DNA of 64,000 bases from Triplophysa rosa (Eukaryota; Chordata; Actinopteri; Cypriniformes; Nemacheilidae), in contig NC_079905.1 in assembly GCF_024868665.1 (NCBI RefSeq), positions 3,283,351-3,347,350 of the forward strand, written 5' to 3'. This document shows positions 1 through 12,702 of the stretch, piece by piece. A program made the translations under genes and the position numbers. The stretch's first letter is position 1; the number at the start of each line of letters is the position of its first letter. The notes beneath the pieces are model-generated. The model searched no databases. It saw only the letters and a program-made list of their open reading frames with translations, and had not been told where the DNA came from.

Positions 1-473
1 GCAAGGATTCTGTCTGGAGTCACACGGGATCATACCGAGCGAATACAAAGAGGCCTTCAAAATGTTTTAAGCCACACGCATGCGAATGGCTTACTTTCAC
101 GTTAAATTGTGACAAGAGAAAGTAAATGCAATATTTGCGTACTAACACCTTGGTTGTTTTGGTAGGCTACTTGATTCGTCTCCGTCCAAATCCTCTATAC
201 GGTCAGTCGAACCCTTGGATGTCTGGTGTGCACTATTTTCCCACATTCTCAGTCTATATCAGACGTTTCTAGGTCTCTGTTCTCTCATATATGCCTCTTT
301 GTCTCTCTGTCTCGTTATCATACTTTCATGTGAGAATCTGGAAGCCATGCGGTGCAAACCTGCTCCACACATCTGACAAGAAGTGTATTAGGTACCTCTG
401 ATCACACAGGGAGGGGGTCATTGGGAGATGTCCTCTGGGAGCGTCTTGGTCGCGACGCAGGATGTTTGTGCGC

Positions 474-489
474 GTGTGTGTGTGTGTGT
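474..489. repeat. (TG)n microsatellite
   Basis: A pure TG run of about eight units, within otherwise unannotated sequence. Confidence 0.8.
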
Positions 490-1110
490 TGGACGGAGGT
501 ATGTGAGGAAGTGCTGATTCACAGACACGGCGGTGGAGGCGGCAATCGGCTCATTGAGATTCTGCGTGCAACACACACGTACATACACGCTCACACACGG
601 TTGCAAAAATACACTCCCATGCGACGCGCTTTGTCAAATCGGGCATAAAGTAGGACACTTGTGTAGTACAGACTTGCATTGGCTGATGACCAACCTTTCT
701 GTCTTTAATACACTTACAGTCCCAGAAAATCCATCACTAAATAAGGACACCCAAACACGGGTCTTATACAAATGCACAGATGCACACCGCAACACTGTTG
801 GTTATTTGTGGGCCTGTCTGAAATGCGACCTTAATCTCCCGCAGTCCTCTCACGACTCCACAGTTTGGTGACGGTGTTGCTCAGACTGTCTGGTACGAGT
901 CCAGTGACCGTTTGTTAGAAGTGTGCATCAGAAACATTAGACACGCTGCGGTTTTGAGGGTTTATAGACGTTGAGAAGAACACATCAACCTTTTGGCACG
1001 AAACTTTGACAGTGTTTCAAAACCTAGTGAACATTTTAGGGTGCGTTCATTTCGAGTCTACAGTATGTGAAGGGAAACAGAAATGTCCACAGCACCATAG
1101 GGAGAAAGTA

Positions 1111-1134
1111 GACACACACACACACACACACACA
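1111..1134. repeat. (CA)n microsatellite
   Basis: A pure CA tract of about 12 units. Confidence 0.9.
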
Positions 1135-1385
1135 TAGTGAAGTGTATGGTCTCTGATTGCGACGTGTTTGTATGCGTGTGGGTGCGATCTTTTGATCCGG
1201 TGATAAGCAGAATAAATGCATAATGGCGCTGCTTCACTGAGTTAACTGCACTTGTTTACACAGGTTTGGAAACACATATACACAAGCAGTAAAACAAGCA
1301 GTGCACAACCCCGTCTACATTGTGTAACATAAAGGCTCCCTTCTGTTTAAATACAGATATCCAGAACACATCACACTTACAATTT

Positions 1386-2132
1386 TAAAAGAACAGTTCA
1401 ACCAAACATAAAAACTCACATCATTTATTCACACTCATGCCAACCTTCCTGCTTTCCTCAGCTGAACCCAAACTTTATATTTTATAACAATTATTTTCAG
1501 TTTTTCTGAATTTACTATTTATAGGTATGCGTTTAGGTAAAACGATCATTTTTGTTTCATTCTGTGAAGTACTAACCATATTTTCTAATAAAAATATTGC
1601 ATATATTTGCAGAAAATGAAAACCGGAGAAACGGGTGGAAATAACAGAAAAGATGCTCTGTGTTTTTTCAGACTTCAAATACGGCAAAGAAAACAAGTTC
1701 ATATTCACTTTTAAGCAATACAACAGTCATATTTGTAGGCTACATGTTTTTAGGAAAAGTTAAAAATACATATTTATTATGTGATTACCTCCATTTTTAT
1801 CACGGCTTTCATGTGTCTTGTCATGCTGTCAGTCTTTCACATTGCTGTTGGAGGACTTTGTGTCACTCCTGAGGTTTGACCACAATACATCTAGAAGTGC
1901 TGATTAAATGAAAATTTGGAATGGTCTCTACATTTTTTTCACGGCTGTATTAAAATCTTCTTACATGGGGGTCAAAATGGTGAAGCTCTAAAAAGAATGT
2001 ACATCCATCATTAAAATTAATCCAGTTAATTAATAAATGTCTTCTGAAACAAAACAATGTGTACATCTATGACATGATGGCGAGTAAATTATGAGAGAAT
2101 TTTCCTTTTCAGGTAAACTTTTCCTTTAAAAT
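1386..2132. repeat. palindromic MITE (family A) arms flanking a Tc1-like remnant
   Basis: The left arm (1386-1468) has AACAGTTCAACCAAACATAAA and the right arm (about 2030-2132) has the matching GGCGAGTAAATTATGAGAGAA and AACTTTTCCTTTA. Between them lies a different repeat (see 1469-1951). The arms are degraded, so this is an old copy. Confidence 0.5.
1469..1951. mobile_element. non-autonomous Tc1-like remnant, copy 1
   Basis: It shares long stretches with 18223-18730 (reverse) and 55772-56262 (same orientation), for example AAGCAATACAACAGT, TGTCTTGTCATGCTGTCAG and CATTGCTGTTGGAGGACTTTG. The right end is GGTCTCTACATTTTTTTCAC followed by GGCTGT. It has no coding capacity. The Tc1 assignment is from memory of similar zebrafish repeats. 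Confidence 0.6.
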
Positions 2133-2704
2133 TGAGGAAGTTGGTCCAGACCTGTATGAGTTGTTTTTTGTTTTTAATTTCCTACAAAATGTCAGGGACT
2201 AGAGATGGCACTTATGTATCACTGTATCACTTATGTATCACTGTATTTCAAGACTTCTTATGCCATGAAAGCTTTGTGTGAGAAACAGACCAACGCTGAA
2301 ATGTTAATAATGTCTGTGCCAACACCGGCGTCAAACTGACAGCGTCTGTCCCCATTTAAATTTGGTGTGTGGAAAACAACAGCATAAATATTCTCCTTAA
2401 CAAACAGCTTTGAAATAACACAAGAGCGACACAAATTAGGCAGCAGAATTTGGTTTTACATTACTACTAAAATTAATGATTCGGTACATTTGCAGCATCA
2501 TTATGAGCGTCTGTTCTGTAGGTTTGGACTTTAGTGACATTGATGGTGGCCATTTATAGATGTGGATAGCGAGGTTATTCAACAGGCTCACTTTGAAACA
2601 CACTCACACACAGAGCGGAGAGGGCAAAATGGATCAAAGTACAACGCTTGCTACTCTGGCATACACTGACTAACACCAAAAAACACATCTACTACACTAA
2701 TTCA

Positions 2705-2738
2705 ACACACACACACACACACACGCACACACACACAC
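2705..2738. repeat. (CA)n microsatellite
   Basis: A CA tract with one CG interruption, about 17 units. Confidence 0.9.
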
Positions 2739-2879
2739 TGTGCCCTGACACCAATCTAATCTCTCTCTAGCTTCTGGTCTGCTGTTGCCACGGCAGCAGT
2801 GAGAAAGAGAGAGAAAGAGATGGAGAATTAAAAGAGGGAAAAGGATGCAGTAAAAGAGACTCGTAAAGCCATGAAAGGG

Positions 2880-3310
2880 CAAGAACGTGAATGAGTGAGT
2901 GAGTGAGTGAGTGAGTGAATGAATCTGAAAAGTGTAGTAATAAATATGATAACCTGAATGAAGGACTAAGAAAGTTAATAAATAACAGATTGAGTGAACG
3001 AAGGAGTGAGTGCCTGAATAACTAAATGCATTCAAAATGAATGAGTGAATGAATAAATAAGTGAAAATGCTTTGAAAATGAGTGAATGAATATTACAAAG
3101 TGAATCAATAGTAAATATAAGTTAATAAATATGAAACATTGGAAATTGACTGAGGGAAAGAATTTATATGAAGACTAAATAAATATATATAGTAAGTATA
3201 ATAAATATGTATAGTAAGTAAATAACTAAAGTTGAATAACAGTGAGTAACAGAATGAACAGGAAAGTAAATGTGTGAGTGAGTGAATAAATGACTACCAA
3301 AGAGTGAATG
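2880..3310. repeat. degenerate tetranucleotide array (GAGT/GAAT/AAAT)
   Basis: A pure GAGT core at 2891-2924 is followed by some 380 bp of decayed GAAT, GAGT and AAAT units (for example TGAATGAGTGAATGAATAAA). This is an old expanded microsatellite that has spread and mutated. Confidence 0.8.
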
Positions 3311-3964
3311 ATAGCCTAGCCTAGCTGTGTGATTTTGGCCTGTGTGGGTTTATGTTGTTAAAAATACCCTCCGGCTGGCTCACAGTGCATCAATCGGTAG
3401 TCAGTGTTTTAAAGTGTGACATTTTTGTCAGGAGGATCGATCGTTCACAACAGAATTTTTCTATTCTTGCTGCTGGAGGTCAAAAATTTGTTTTCTCCTG
3501 ACGGCAGCAAACGTGCAGTGCCCTGTTCATACATGCATTCGTCAACGCAAAGCGTGCCGTTTAGCATAAATGATGTTTGCACATTTTTACACCATCCGTT
3601 TCCTGTACAAACCATCTGTTATGAGCAATATCTGTAGTACATGGAACAGGACAACATTCATTGACACCTATGCGAACAATTCCAACCATTTTGAATATGC
3701 TTGCTTAGTACTGCAGATTAAACCAGACGTGTGTTCCGTGCGTTCACTTTCAGAGAGGAAAAAGAGCACGGAAACACAGCACAACTATGATAACTTTCTG
3801 GTTTAAAATGCATAAAATTGGCATTAGCAACAATCGTGGCCACAAAAATATAAACCAACTGCAACTTTGGAATATTAAATACTAAATAATTCAGAAAAAT
3901 TGTCAAAATGTGTTATTGTGAATTCACACCAATACAACCATATAAAATGTAATAATCACATTCG

Positions 3965-3979
3965 CACACACACACACAC
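3965..3979. repeat. (CA)n microsatellite
   Basis: A short CA run of about seven units. Confidence 0.7.
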
Positions 3980-4654
3980 TTATAGGACGCTCTTGTTTAT
4001 ACAGTATTGAAATAATATATGATGCTCTTCTGTTTAGACAGTATAAAAACAGAAGATGCTCAGCACACATCCAAAAACACAAACCTTTAATGACATTTAT
4101 GTGTCTGTTGCACGTACTGTGGATTCTTCACCCCTCTGATCGCTTACCATCTCACCATTCTCTCATGACTGATTGTTGATTTCATTTCTTCCTGTCCCTT
4201 AATGTGCCTTGTCTTTATTTTTTTTATTTCTCAGTCCCTACTGGGTTCAGATAAAATCAATTCTTCCCTTCTGTTCTTTCTCCCTCCCTCGATCTCATTT
4301 CTTGTCTCTCTCGCAATGTTGATAATTTAGATTACAGATTTAGCTTGTCTCTCACTTATAATAGATATCTCCAGGACAACAAGATGCATGACAGCTCTGT
4401 CACAAACTGACACGCTTTAGACCTGCTGCACATACACACCTCAAGCTTTGTTTGATTCCAATCTGCCACTGAATCCAAGACATTAAAGATTTGCTCGCTG
4501 CCATTACAGCTGTCAATCATTTTGTGTGGAACAAGCCCTAAGCTGCTCTAATTGGTCAAAAATGCTTTTAAAAGCAGACTCACTACCCAAATTTGGACAA
4601 AAGAATGGGAATGAAGGAAGGACTGATGCAGTTGATGTAGCTAAGAAACTACCT

Positions 4655-4697
4655 TTAAAACCCTAGCATCCACATAGCAACACCCTAGCAACCATAG
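4655..4697. repeat. CTAGCAACC-type tandem motif (left half)
   Basis: Degenerate repeats of CCTAGCAnCCACATAGCAACA. The array continues at 5997-6060 on the other side of the inserted element, showing that the element landed in a pre-existing tandem array. Confidence 0.6.
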
Positions 4698-5997
4698 CCG
4701 CGGTAAGTGCGGGTGCTGCAGCACCCCCTGGCGTCGAGCGAAAGAAAAACTGAAACAGTGTGAAAGATAAATTAATAAAGGCAGAGACTATTTGCACTAG
4801 GTCCGCCCACCAATATGTGATTGGAATAGAGAAAGTGTAAGAATGACTTCATTTGGAACAATGACTCCAAGTCACACAGGAGGCCGGGGTTCTAACTCTC
4901 TTGTTTGTATTCAATCAAATCGATTTAAGACTTTAAAAAATTGTATTCATAAAGTTTTGGGTAAGGTTAGGGGTGTAGGGCTTTAATATCTCAATAAGTT
5001 GCCATCATTTTAATAATTTGTATAAATATAATGATTTACACACTGTTATTATTGCATAATAACATTATTATTAATATTATTGCATGTTAAATGCACAACA
5101 ATACTGAGGTGCAAATAGTTAAGTTATCTGCCACTATTTATAAGTATCAATAGCATCTAACTACTATTTCTACTTAATCCAAAGAAAATACAGCTATTTT
5201 CCGTTATCGTATAAAGCATTGCTGCCTTGGGCGGGCTATTTTTAACGTTAGTGTAAATAGACACTCCGTAAATGAAAATGTTTTACCAAAATTAAATATA
5301 ATACATTTTATTAATGTGTCTATTCACTAATATCCTTTGAAACATTAATAACGTTACTGTTTTTGTTTTAATAACGTTACTGTTACAATGACAACATAAG
5401 TGTCTCGTGACATCACGGCGTTAGTGAAGATCAAGTGTCACGAGCGGTCTTGTCCAAATGGCGCCAAAACGAATTTCAGACTTTGTTTTACTGAACATTA
5501 ATGTCCTCATGCTGGACTTCAGCCTCATCAACCCAGAAAGAAAGTCCACTTTCTGATTTTTGCATGCAGGCCAGCAGTAATGTAAGACAGTTATTTCTTT
5601 ATTTGAGATTGTGGCTAATAGGTCTACAGGTAGGATGTGTAACTTTACGGGTTGATTTCTGTGCTGTCGCTGTGCAGCATGCAGTTGTGTTTAGTCGCGT
5701 GACTGGTTTGCCCATGGCTTTTGTTTGGGTGGTTAAGCTGCCGCCGCGCAGCTAGTTTTCAACAGATTGTGCTTTGGCTATAGACATACATATAACATGC
5801 GTTTATTTTTATGCTGTCTCCTATAATCACACTGGGATCTTCTTTATTCTCGGCAGCAACACATTTTTGCCTCCGTTATTTATTAACGTTAAACTTAAGC
5901 AGCTCGCCCATGGTACAGTCGTCATAACTTCGGCCCTGGCAAAACAAACAAAAAAAAACACAGCACCCCCTGCTCAAAATACGTTCCCGCGGCTATG
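4693..5997. mobile_element. DNA transposon remnant with CCGCGG termini, possibly hAT-type
   Basis: The ends are CATAGCCGCGG (4693-4703) and CCGCGGCTATG (5987-5997), an exact inverted repeat. Each end also carries the subterminal motif CAGCACCCCCTG, in direct orientation. The host sequence is a CTAGCAACC-type tandem motif (4655-4697 and 5997-6050). Inside, an ATG at 5458 opens a short frame MAPKRISDFVLLN ending at 5555. It resembles the N-termini of some hAT-encoded proteins but is far too short to function. Confidence 0.55.
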
Positions 5998-6059
5998 CTA
6001 GCAATCACATACTTCAATACGTTAGCAATGACCCTTAGCAAACATATAAACACCCCGAA

Positions 6060-8967
6060 AGCCACCAATACTTCTGCACATACAAGTCTCACTAACATGA
6101 TCTAAAAAAACTACTTTAGTATTGTTATGATGATTATAATGCAAAGTGCAAAGGTGGTGATGAATGAGTCGTGGTGAATATCAGACATCTTACAGCCGCT
6201 CAAAAGTGCTTTGCCATCTGTAAATCCTCCCATCAGACTTTGGGCTTTAGAGTATTCATAATGTTATCCTGGTCTTGAAATTGAGTCTCAGTGTGGCTTG
6301 TCATGTCACAACCAATTAATCTTGTGAAACTGCCGAGAGGAATCTCGCTCTGAAAAGAGAAAATACAAAAGAGGAAAAAACGTCTACGGACACCCGGTCA
6401 CATCCTGCATTCCGCATCCTTCACTCTCAGGGTTTTTATCTTGACAGTGCTGTGAAGCATTTGAACATTGCGAGATCTGAACCTTGAAAAACAGCTACTT
6501 GTTTTTTTTCTTCACTTTTTTCAGATTATACTGGTACTTGTAGATACTGTAGTAAACAGCGTGGAAGGAAATCGTTCAAAAACAATGTGCGGCAGACAAT
6601 GAATTATTTAATATTTAGTGACACAATTTTCTCCACTGTTGCTTTGTTTGCCTTGTTCATTGCTTTTTCTATTTTTTTAAACACCTATAGTTAAATAATT
6701 TACACTAAATTGAAGTCATTATCGTTGCTTATTACTGTTGAGGAAAGAAATAGAATAAAAAGTTAAAATTAATGTCTCTTCTTTGTCTCTCTTAATTTTG
6801 TATCAAATTCAAACAACTTTTTTTACTTAAATACAACTATGAAATATAGAAATATAGATATATCTTGGATAGAGGTGTGTCGCTGCTGTCCTTCTGAAAC
6901 CTAGTATTTAAAGATCTTTATTTTTTTTGCCATAAATCATTATTATTTGTCACTGGGTTTTGCAGATATCCAAGCAATACTGCGTATTAAAAAGTACTTG
7001 TGAACACAAATTGTAATAAAATTTAAAGTACAGTGTTTTCTCCATTTTCGGAATTTTGGACAAAGAAATTTGGACATCCAAGGTTTTGGAAGGACAGCGA
7101 CGATATGTTGAAATTGGATAACAAGCACATTTCTTGTATTGTATCATGACCTCCTTTGTAGTCATAGTCTCTCTATGGCATTGAGGTTTTTCTGCAGGAT
7201 ATAATATATATTATATAATGATGTTGTCTTTCATCTGCAATCTGAACAGGTTGAATTCTTCAGAAAAATTAAGAAAAATCTCATCAAAATGTCATCGAGA
7301 GAATTATGGAGGTCATGACACCACCATAAATAATGTGTTTATTTATCGAATATCTCTGGGGGACAACACAGAAGACAGAAGGGTACACTTCTGTGCTTCC
7401 TCGGGAAGGCCTAACCGCTATAACATCTGCGAAAAACACCTTCTTACAAAAAACAACAGTGACTGACATCTGACGGCACAAGAGCGCTCACAGCAGACTT
7501 ACGTGCCGTTCGGCTTGTACAAACCTTGAGTAAAGCTCAGCTGTAATTGAACAGCGTTTTTCTGTCAGGAAATGATGGGAAGAAAATGCTGTCTTGAACG
7601 TGCCACAATATTCAAACTCCAATGTCCCAAATTATTTTCTGCGCGACACATAAGCAACAAAAGATGTGGGGTGAAACATGAACGCAGCATTCGAGTTTAT
7701 ATTCAAACAGCATTTCGCTTTCTGCCGGTGGTTACGAGAGGTTACAGAAAGAGCTTTGGTATTTATTGAATGCTTTAAGTCCCACAACAGGGAGGCAAGC
7801 TTCCACTTTTAAAGGCAATAGCAAATAAAAAGATCACAGTGTTACCCCTCACATTGATGCTATCAAACACAACTGCTTTATCACCGAGCTTTCAGATCAT
7901 TCATTAAAAAACACCCCTCACTTCAGACAATTGATCTTAAGAATTCAACAGTATTTTAGCACAGAAGACATCCGTTACGCTGGGGTTCACTTGACTCTCT
8001 TTTGGCTGTGCAATGAACCACTCAACTCATCCAAGTTTGTAAAAGCCACTAAACGCTCTCCCAGCGCACGGAATCAATGCAGAACAGCCACTACACGTGC
8101 TCATTGATCTGAACATCGCATGGATGACTTGAGCTCACGTGAGGCAGATGAGATGATGTCGTAAAGATCTGCATCGACTGGCACACGGTGAAGTCTGAAG
8201 ATGGGCCGTGGGCTTTTCATCAGCCTCGCTTGTGGAAAACGATTCAGTGATTATCTGACAAACTCTGACAAGGCTCAACTCTAAAGCGAAGTCGTTCTGA
8301 TGCTGCTCATATTGATGTCTTTATATTGAAGACAAAAGAAGAGAGCAATTTGTGGCGCTTAATCATATAGAACAGAAACGGTGATGTGTAAAACCTCCAC
8401 AAGCGTCTCATTCTATTATTTGCGTCCCTGGTTTGAGCTTCAATGCCACAAGCAAATAAATTCATGTTTATGTATGAGAAACCAACATAGAATGCCTTGA
8501 AGAACGGTCGAGCCTCACAAAAAAACCTCAACATGCCTGTTAGTTACAAATAAACCAACTGAGCCAACTACCACTTGTTGTGTCTTTTTAAATGGTTTCT
8601 GCAACCCACACTTGTTAATAAGATTTGAATCTACGGCAAAAAATGTTGGAGACATGGACACATGAATTTGGGGACAATACGTACCACACTAGAGTAAGAA
8701 CGCCTACATGCCCTGACAGAGCGTTAGATGGATAGGATTGTGTAAGATTCATCTGGATGGTGTGAAAACAGCCATGTGTGAAATCAAAAGGATTTTCAAA
8801 TGCACAACTGGACCTGACTTTGAGGTTCTCAATGGTCGACGCAAACAGATTTACTAAAACGCTATAAAAAATAATGCTGTTCACTAGCTTCATTACTGTT
8901 CCTAATTGTACATGTGGCTACAATACATGTCTAGTGCATGTCTGCTAAAATAATAAATGATAAAAGT
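6060..8967. other. unannotated AT-rich sequence
   Basis: No convincing gene, RNA or transposon end seen. Only short chance open frames, with T-rich and A-rich runs. Confidence 0.4.
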
Positions 8968-9118
8968 GGTAACACTTTACAATAAAATAAATACATTTGC
9001 TAACGTGAACATAAAATGAGCAATGTAGTCCTTTAGCATTTATTCCATTTTGTTAATATTAGTTAATGTCAATACAATTGTATATTTTTAGTACAAACTT
9101 ATTGTAAATGTGTTACTT
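8968..9118. repeat. MITE family E fragment (GTAACACTTTAC type)
   Basis: Begins GGTAACACTTTACAATAAAA and contains TTAATATTAGTTAATGTCAA. It is related to copies at 11842-12556 and 53024-53476. Confidence 0.6.
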
Positions 9119-9220
9119 GAAAAGTAATTTTCAGCTCATGTACTATAGAATATACTCATGCAACACTAAAATGAACACTGTAAAAATGAATTAAGTACAC
9201 ACAATATTCAATTTTCTCTA

Positions 9221-9505
9221 CATGGTTATCGTGACCAAAATAATTGCAAATAGCTATATTATCACGGTATCTATCACAATACATTTTTAAGACATAAATG
9301 ATGCTGTCGGTCAAATTCATTTTTAATTTTGTTTGTTCAATCAATCACACTCAAAATACAAATGTAGGCAGGCAGAGAAAGAGTATGCAACCATTGTGGC
9401 TCTTAAGGCAACATTTTAAACAGTTTACAATATTAACACAATATCGATAACCATGCTTTTAATATCACGATTATTGACGCTACCGGCATATTGTCTCATC
9501 CCTAG
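9221..9505. repeat. MITE family B copy, uninterrupted
   Basis: It has complementary ends of the type TATCGTGACCAAAATAA ... ATTGTCTCATCCCTAG and a middle GGCAGGCAGAGAAAGAGT followed by ATTGTGGCTCTTAAGGCAAC. The middle is shared with 61372-61989 and, inverted, with 12577-14081. Confidence 0.6.
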
Positions 9506-11841
9506 TACACAGACTTTATATGTACTTGCTTATATACTTACTATTTCTAACTACAAACAATGTTGATACTGTAAACACCACAATGTCTACAAAATGATTG
9601 TAGATATCTGGCCAGATACACAATCATTTCAGCAAAAAGATATGATGAAAGATATGTAAAACAAATTAAATTTCAGCATCTTTCAGAAGGTGGACATCGG
9701 TATTTGCTGAATCAATGACGTTAGTAAGCAAGCAAACTGCATAGCACATTCATGAAAGGGGCTTGTTTAGGGCTTACTAAACCGTTTACTTACTTTATCT
9801 TCATTAGCAATCGCATTTCAACATTTAGCAATATTAATCAGACTGACATCTTGGGTTTGTTTACTGTCAGCGACCTTGTGATTTACTCGCATTGGAAACT
9901 TAACAACTATCCTGTAAAAGCAGTTTCTTTACAAAAGCTGTTTTTCGATACGTTTAAATCATATAATACCAGTTCTGTAACTCACGCTGATGCACTCTAT
10001 GCCAGCGAAATTACAGTGGATGACGGTTGTACAATTAGGGAAGTGATTAAAGTTATAAAATACACTGTTGAACAAAGAGATCAGAGTTAAAGAGATGTCA
10101 TCGCGTACCGTTCGTACGGCGCAGACAGACATTTTTTGTCAGTGTGAATTCTTACTTGAAAGAACTGTCAGAGGTAATCGTATCGGGTTTTGACATTTTG
10201 ATTTCATGTAAAAGTGGGAAAAGAATCATTTACTTCTTTGTCAGGCTGTCATTCGCAACCTGCCATTGTCATAGTTAATAGCCTATAAATGTAAACAACC
10301 CCAATGAAGTCTAAATTGGAGTTTTATGGCTTTTAGTCGGTCTGTTAGCTTCAAAGTCATCTAAATGCCAGTGTGCTCCGAAAGGTTGGCCAAACTAACC
10401 TGTAGCATCTCAAATCCAGTTCTGGTAAAATGGACTCAAACTATTGATGAGTTATATATTGTTCAATTTAAAGGATGTTTAGAACAACTGTAGTGGCAAA
10501 TCCTGGAAATGGCTATGATTTAACCAAAGCCTCACGGATGTCCAAAAAGGGAAAAGAGTCGATCCCTTCGAACAGTCTCAAAATGTGAAATACTCAGAAA
10601 AGCCAACTGTGCGACTCAAAACATTTCGTATGGTCTTTTAATAAGGAGGCTGCCCTTTTTCACCGACCTGAGACCAGCCCATCCATTCTTCAATCACGCT
10701 TTCCTTACGCCTGAGCCAAAACTAAAACTGAGCTTCAACCCATGCTTCAAGCTGACAGCGGCTCGATATGTTTTTATTGGGTGCCATCATGGCTCCGCCA
10801 TGCCGCGGCTTAAAGAGGTCCGCGACTGCTGGGATTCGGATGGTACCGTGCATCCTTGGAATAACCTTCCCAGATTACGGCAACACGCCATGGGCTTGTC
10901 AGCGCACGCTCTACTTTATGTGACCGGTCTAAGGGGGACAAGAAAATATGAAACAAAAGATTAAGTAGGAATTATATTTTGTTATATGTTATATTCTTCA
11001 AATTGCACGAATACACAAGGGCAATCTGCTGTGGACGAAACCGCAAGATGGACCTCGAGGACTTCCATCCAGAAGGACGCAGGTCTTAATCCCTCATCCG
11101 GCAGGTCTGCGTCCCAAATTACTCTGGAGTCTCTGGGGAGAAGTTGATCACACTTTATCTAGGCCGGATGACTGCGTATGCGTTAAGGTTAGGGCAACAG
11201 TAGACACTTCCAATATATCTAAGCAAACTGCACAAGTGACAAATAAGGACCTTCAAATCGACAGCACCTACAGCAATATATTTATAATGAGGGTGGTCTT
11301 AAACTATAGAAAGCATTTAAAAGGTTAATTAAAATAGTGTTTCCCAGGGAACGTCATATGATAAGAGAGCAAATACGAAAGCCCACGTGGTTTATTTTAT
11401 AAAGATCTAAGACTAGCGATATCTCTAGCGTGTCCCTCCGAAGGCATTAATTTACACAAGAAAATTGCTGATAGATGTGAAATGAACCATCATGGTGTTT
11501 TATAATGAGGTTCTTCACTCGCTGATAGAGCGATGATGACATAGTCCACCAAACATGCCGTTGCTGGACTTATAAAGCGAGCTAAAATCCTAACAGACTT
11601 GTAATAGGACGAGGTTCCCTGCAGGATTGAAGACAAAATTACTTCCATTAGGTTATTTATAGGCCAATTGTTTAGATCATAAGCTTAACCCAGCCAGATT
11701 TGGTTTCTGTTTTGCCTTGCAAATAATAAGACGGGAGTAATTTACCGAAGAGACGCTATACATGTTTCATCTAATGTAGAGAATTAAACCTTTATGAAAA
11801 GATAAATAGCTTAAAATAACGCAATTAAGCAGGTGAGGTAC
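9506..11841. other. unannotated sequence with a non-repetitive GC-richer block
   Basis: No gene recognised. The part at 10640-11160 is GC-richer and free of recognised repeats, including CCATCATGGCTCCGCCATGC and GAAGTTGATCACAC. Its texture resembles conserved non-coding DNA, but only alignment could show that. Confidence 0.3.
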
Positions 11842-12556
11842 GCTTCACAATAAGGTGTCATTTATTAACATTAGTTGATGCATTAGCTGACACGAACTAA
11901 CAATATATTTTGTTAAAAATAAAGGGATAGTTCACCCAAACATAAAAATGCTGTCATTATTTATTGACCATCGTGACATTCCAAACCATGCCAAGGATTT
12001 TAGTTTTGTGTCCATACACTGGAAGTCAATGAGGCCAAATGTTGTTTGGTTACCAACAATCTTCAAAATATATATTTTTTTCTGCAGAAGAAAGTAAGTC
12101 ACACAGATTTGAGATAACATACGGGAGAGTAAATGATGTAAGAAATTTCATTTTTGGGTAACTATTCCTTTAATAACAATGCAATAGGCTACATCTAATA
12201 CAATTAGAAGGAAAGCAGGTGTCATTGCATCCGGTTGAGTTTTTTTTGTATGTGCTTCTTTACATAGTAGAACCGATTTCCTTTAAAATCCATAGATGTT
12301 CTTGATTCATACTGCTGCTAACACTTTTTCCAACGAGCGGATGTAATGAGGCTGGTTTTTTGGTTTGGTCACGTGATGTTCGATATATGCTCTACTGTTC
12401 ATTGTTTGTTCATGTTAGTTCATTGTGCATTAACTAATGTTAACAGATACAATGTCTGATTATTAAAATGTATGAGTAAATGTTAAAAAAAGTAAAATAA
12501 TGTACAGCGGTTTAATTAATTTGAACAAATTGAAAATTATTATAAAGTATTACCAA
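11842..12556. repeat. MITE family E copy with an inserted palindromic MITE
   Basis: The left end (CACAATAAGGTGTCATTTAT, TTAGTTGATGCATTAGCTGA) and right end (ATGTTAGTTCATTGTGCATT, AACTAATGTTAAC, ending TAAAGTATTACC) are inverted copies of each other. A family A MITE sits at 11921-12172. Confidence 0.6.
11921..12172. repeat. palindromic MITE family A copy
   Basis: Reference description of family A. The ends are AAAGGGATAGTTCACCCAAA and its inverse, the arms include TCTTCAAAATAT next to TTCTGCAGAAGAAAG, and the centre carries GGAAGTCAATGAGGCC. Copies tend to be flanked by TTAA, as for piggyBac or Kolobok targets. It has no coding capacity. It resembles cyprinid elements I know as Angel-like, but the name is not confirmed. 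Confidence 0.8.
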
Positions 12557-12702
12557 AAAAAATTGTTGGTATGAAATAGGGGCGTCACAACAATAGTGAT
12601 TATTTATTATTGTGTTAATACTACACAAAGAATAACTTCCAACACTCCAACTTAAAGGTAGAGTTCACCCAAAAATAAAAATTCTGTCATCATTTACTCA
12701 CC

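Larger units (their letters stand above)
1..1385. other. unannotated sequence
   Basis: No gene recognised. Bases 2-70 have an open frame ending EYKEAFKMF and a stop, but with no visible acceptor it cannot be called an exon. Two short microsatellites are listed separately. Confidence 0.4.

Noticed and set aside
2..70. Possible terminal exon ending EYKEAFKMF (EF-hand-like wording)
   Set aside because: No acceptor is visible because it abuts the window edge. The stretch is too short and there is no calcium-binding loop.
2880..3310. CRISPR-like periodicity in the GAGT/GAAT array
   Set aside because: Simple tetranucleotide repeat without unique spacers, in a vertebrate genome.
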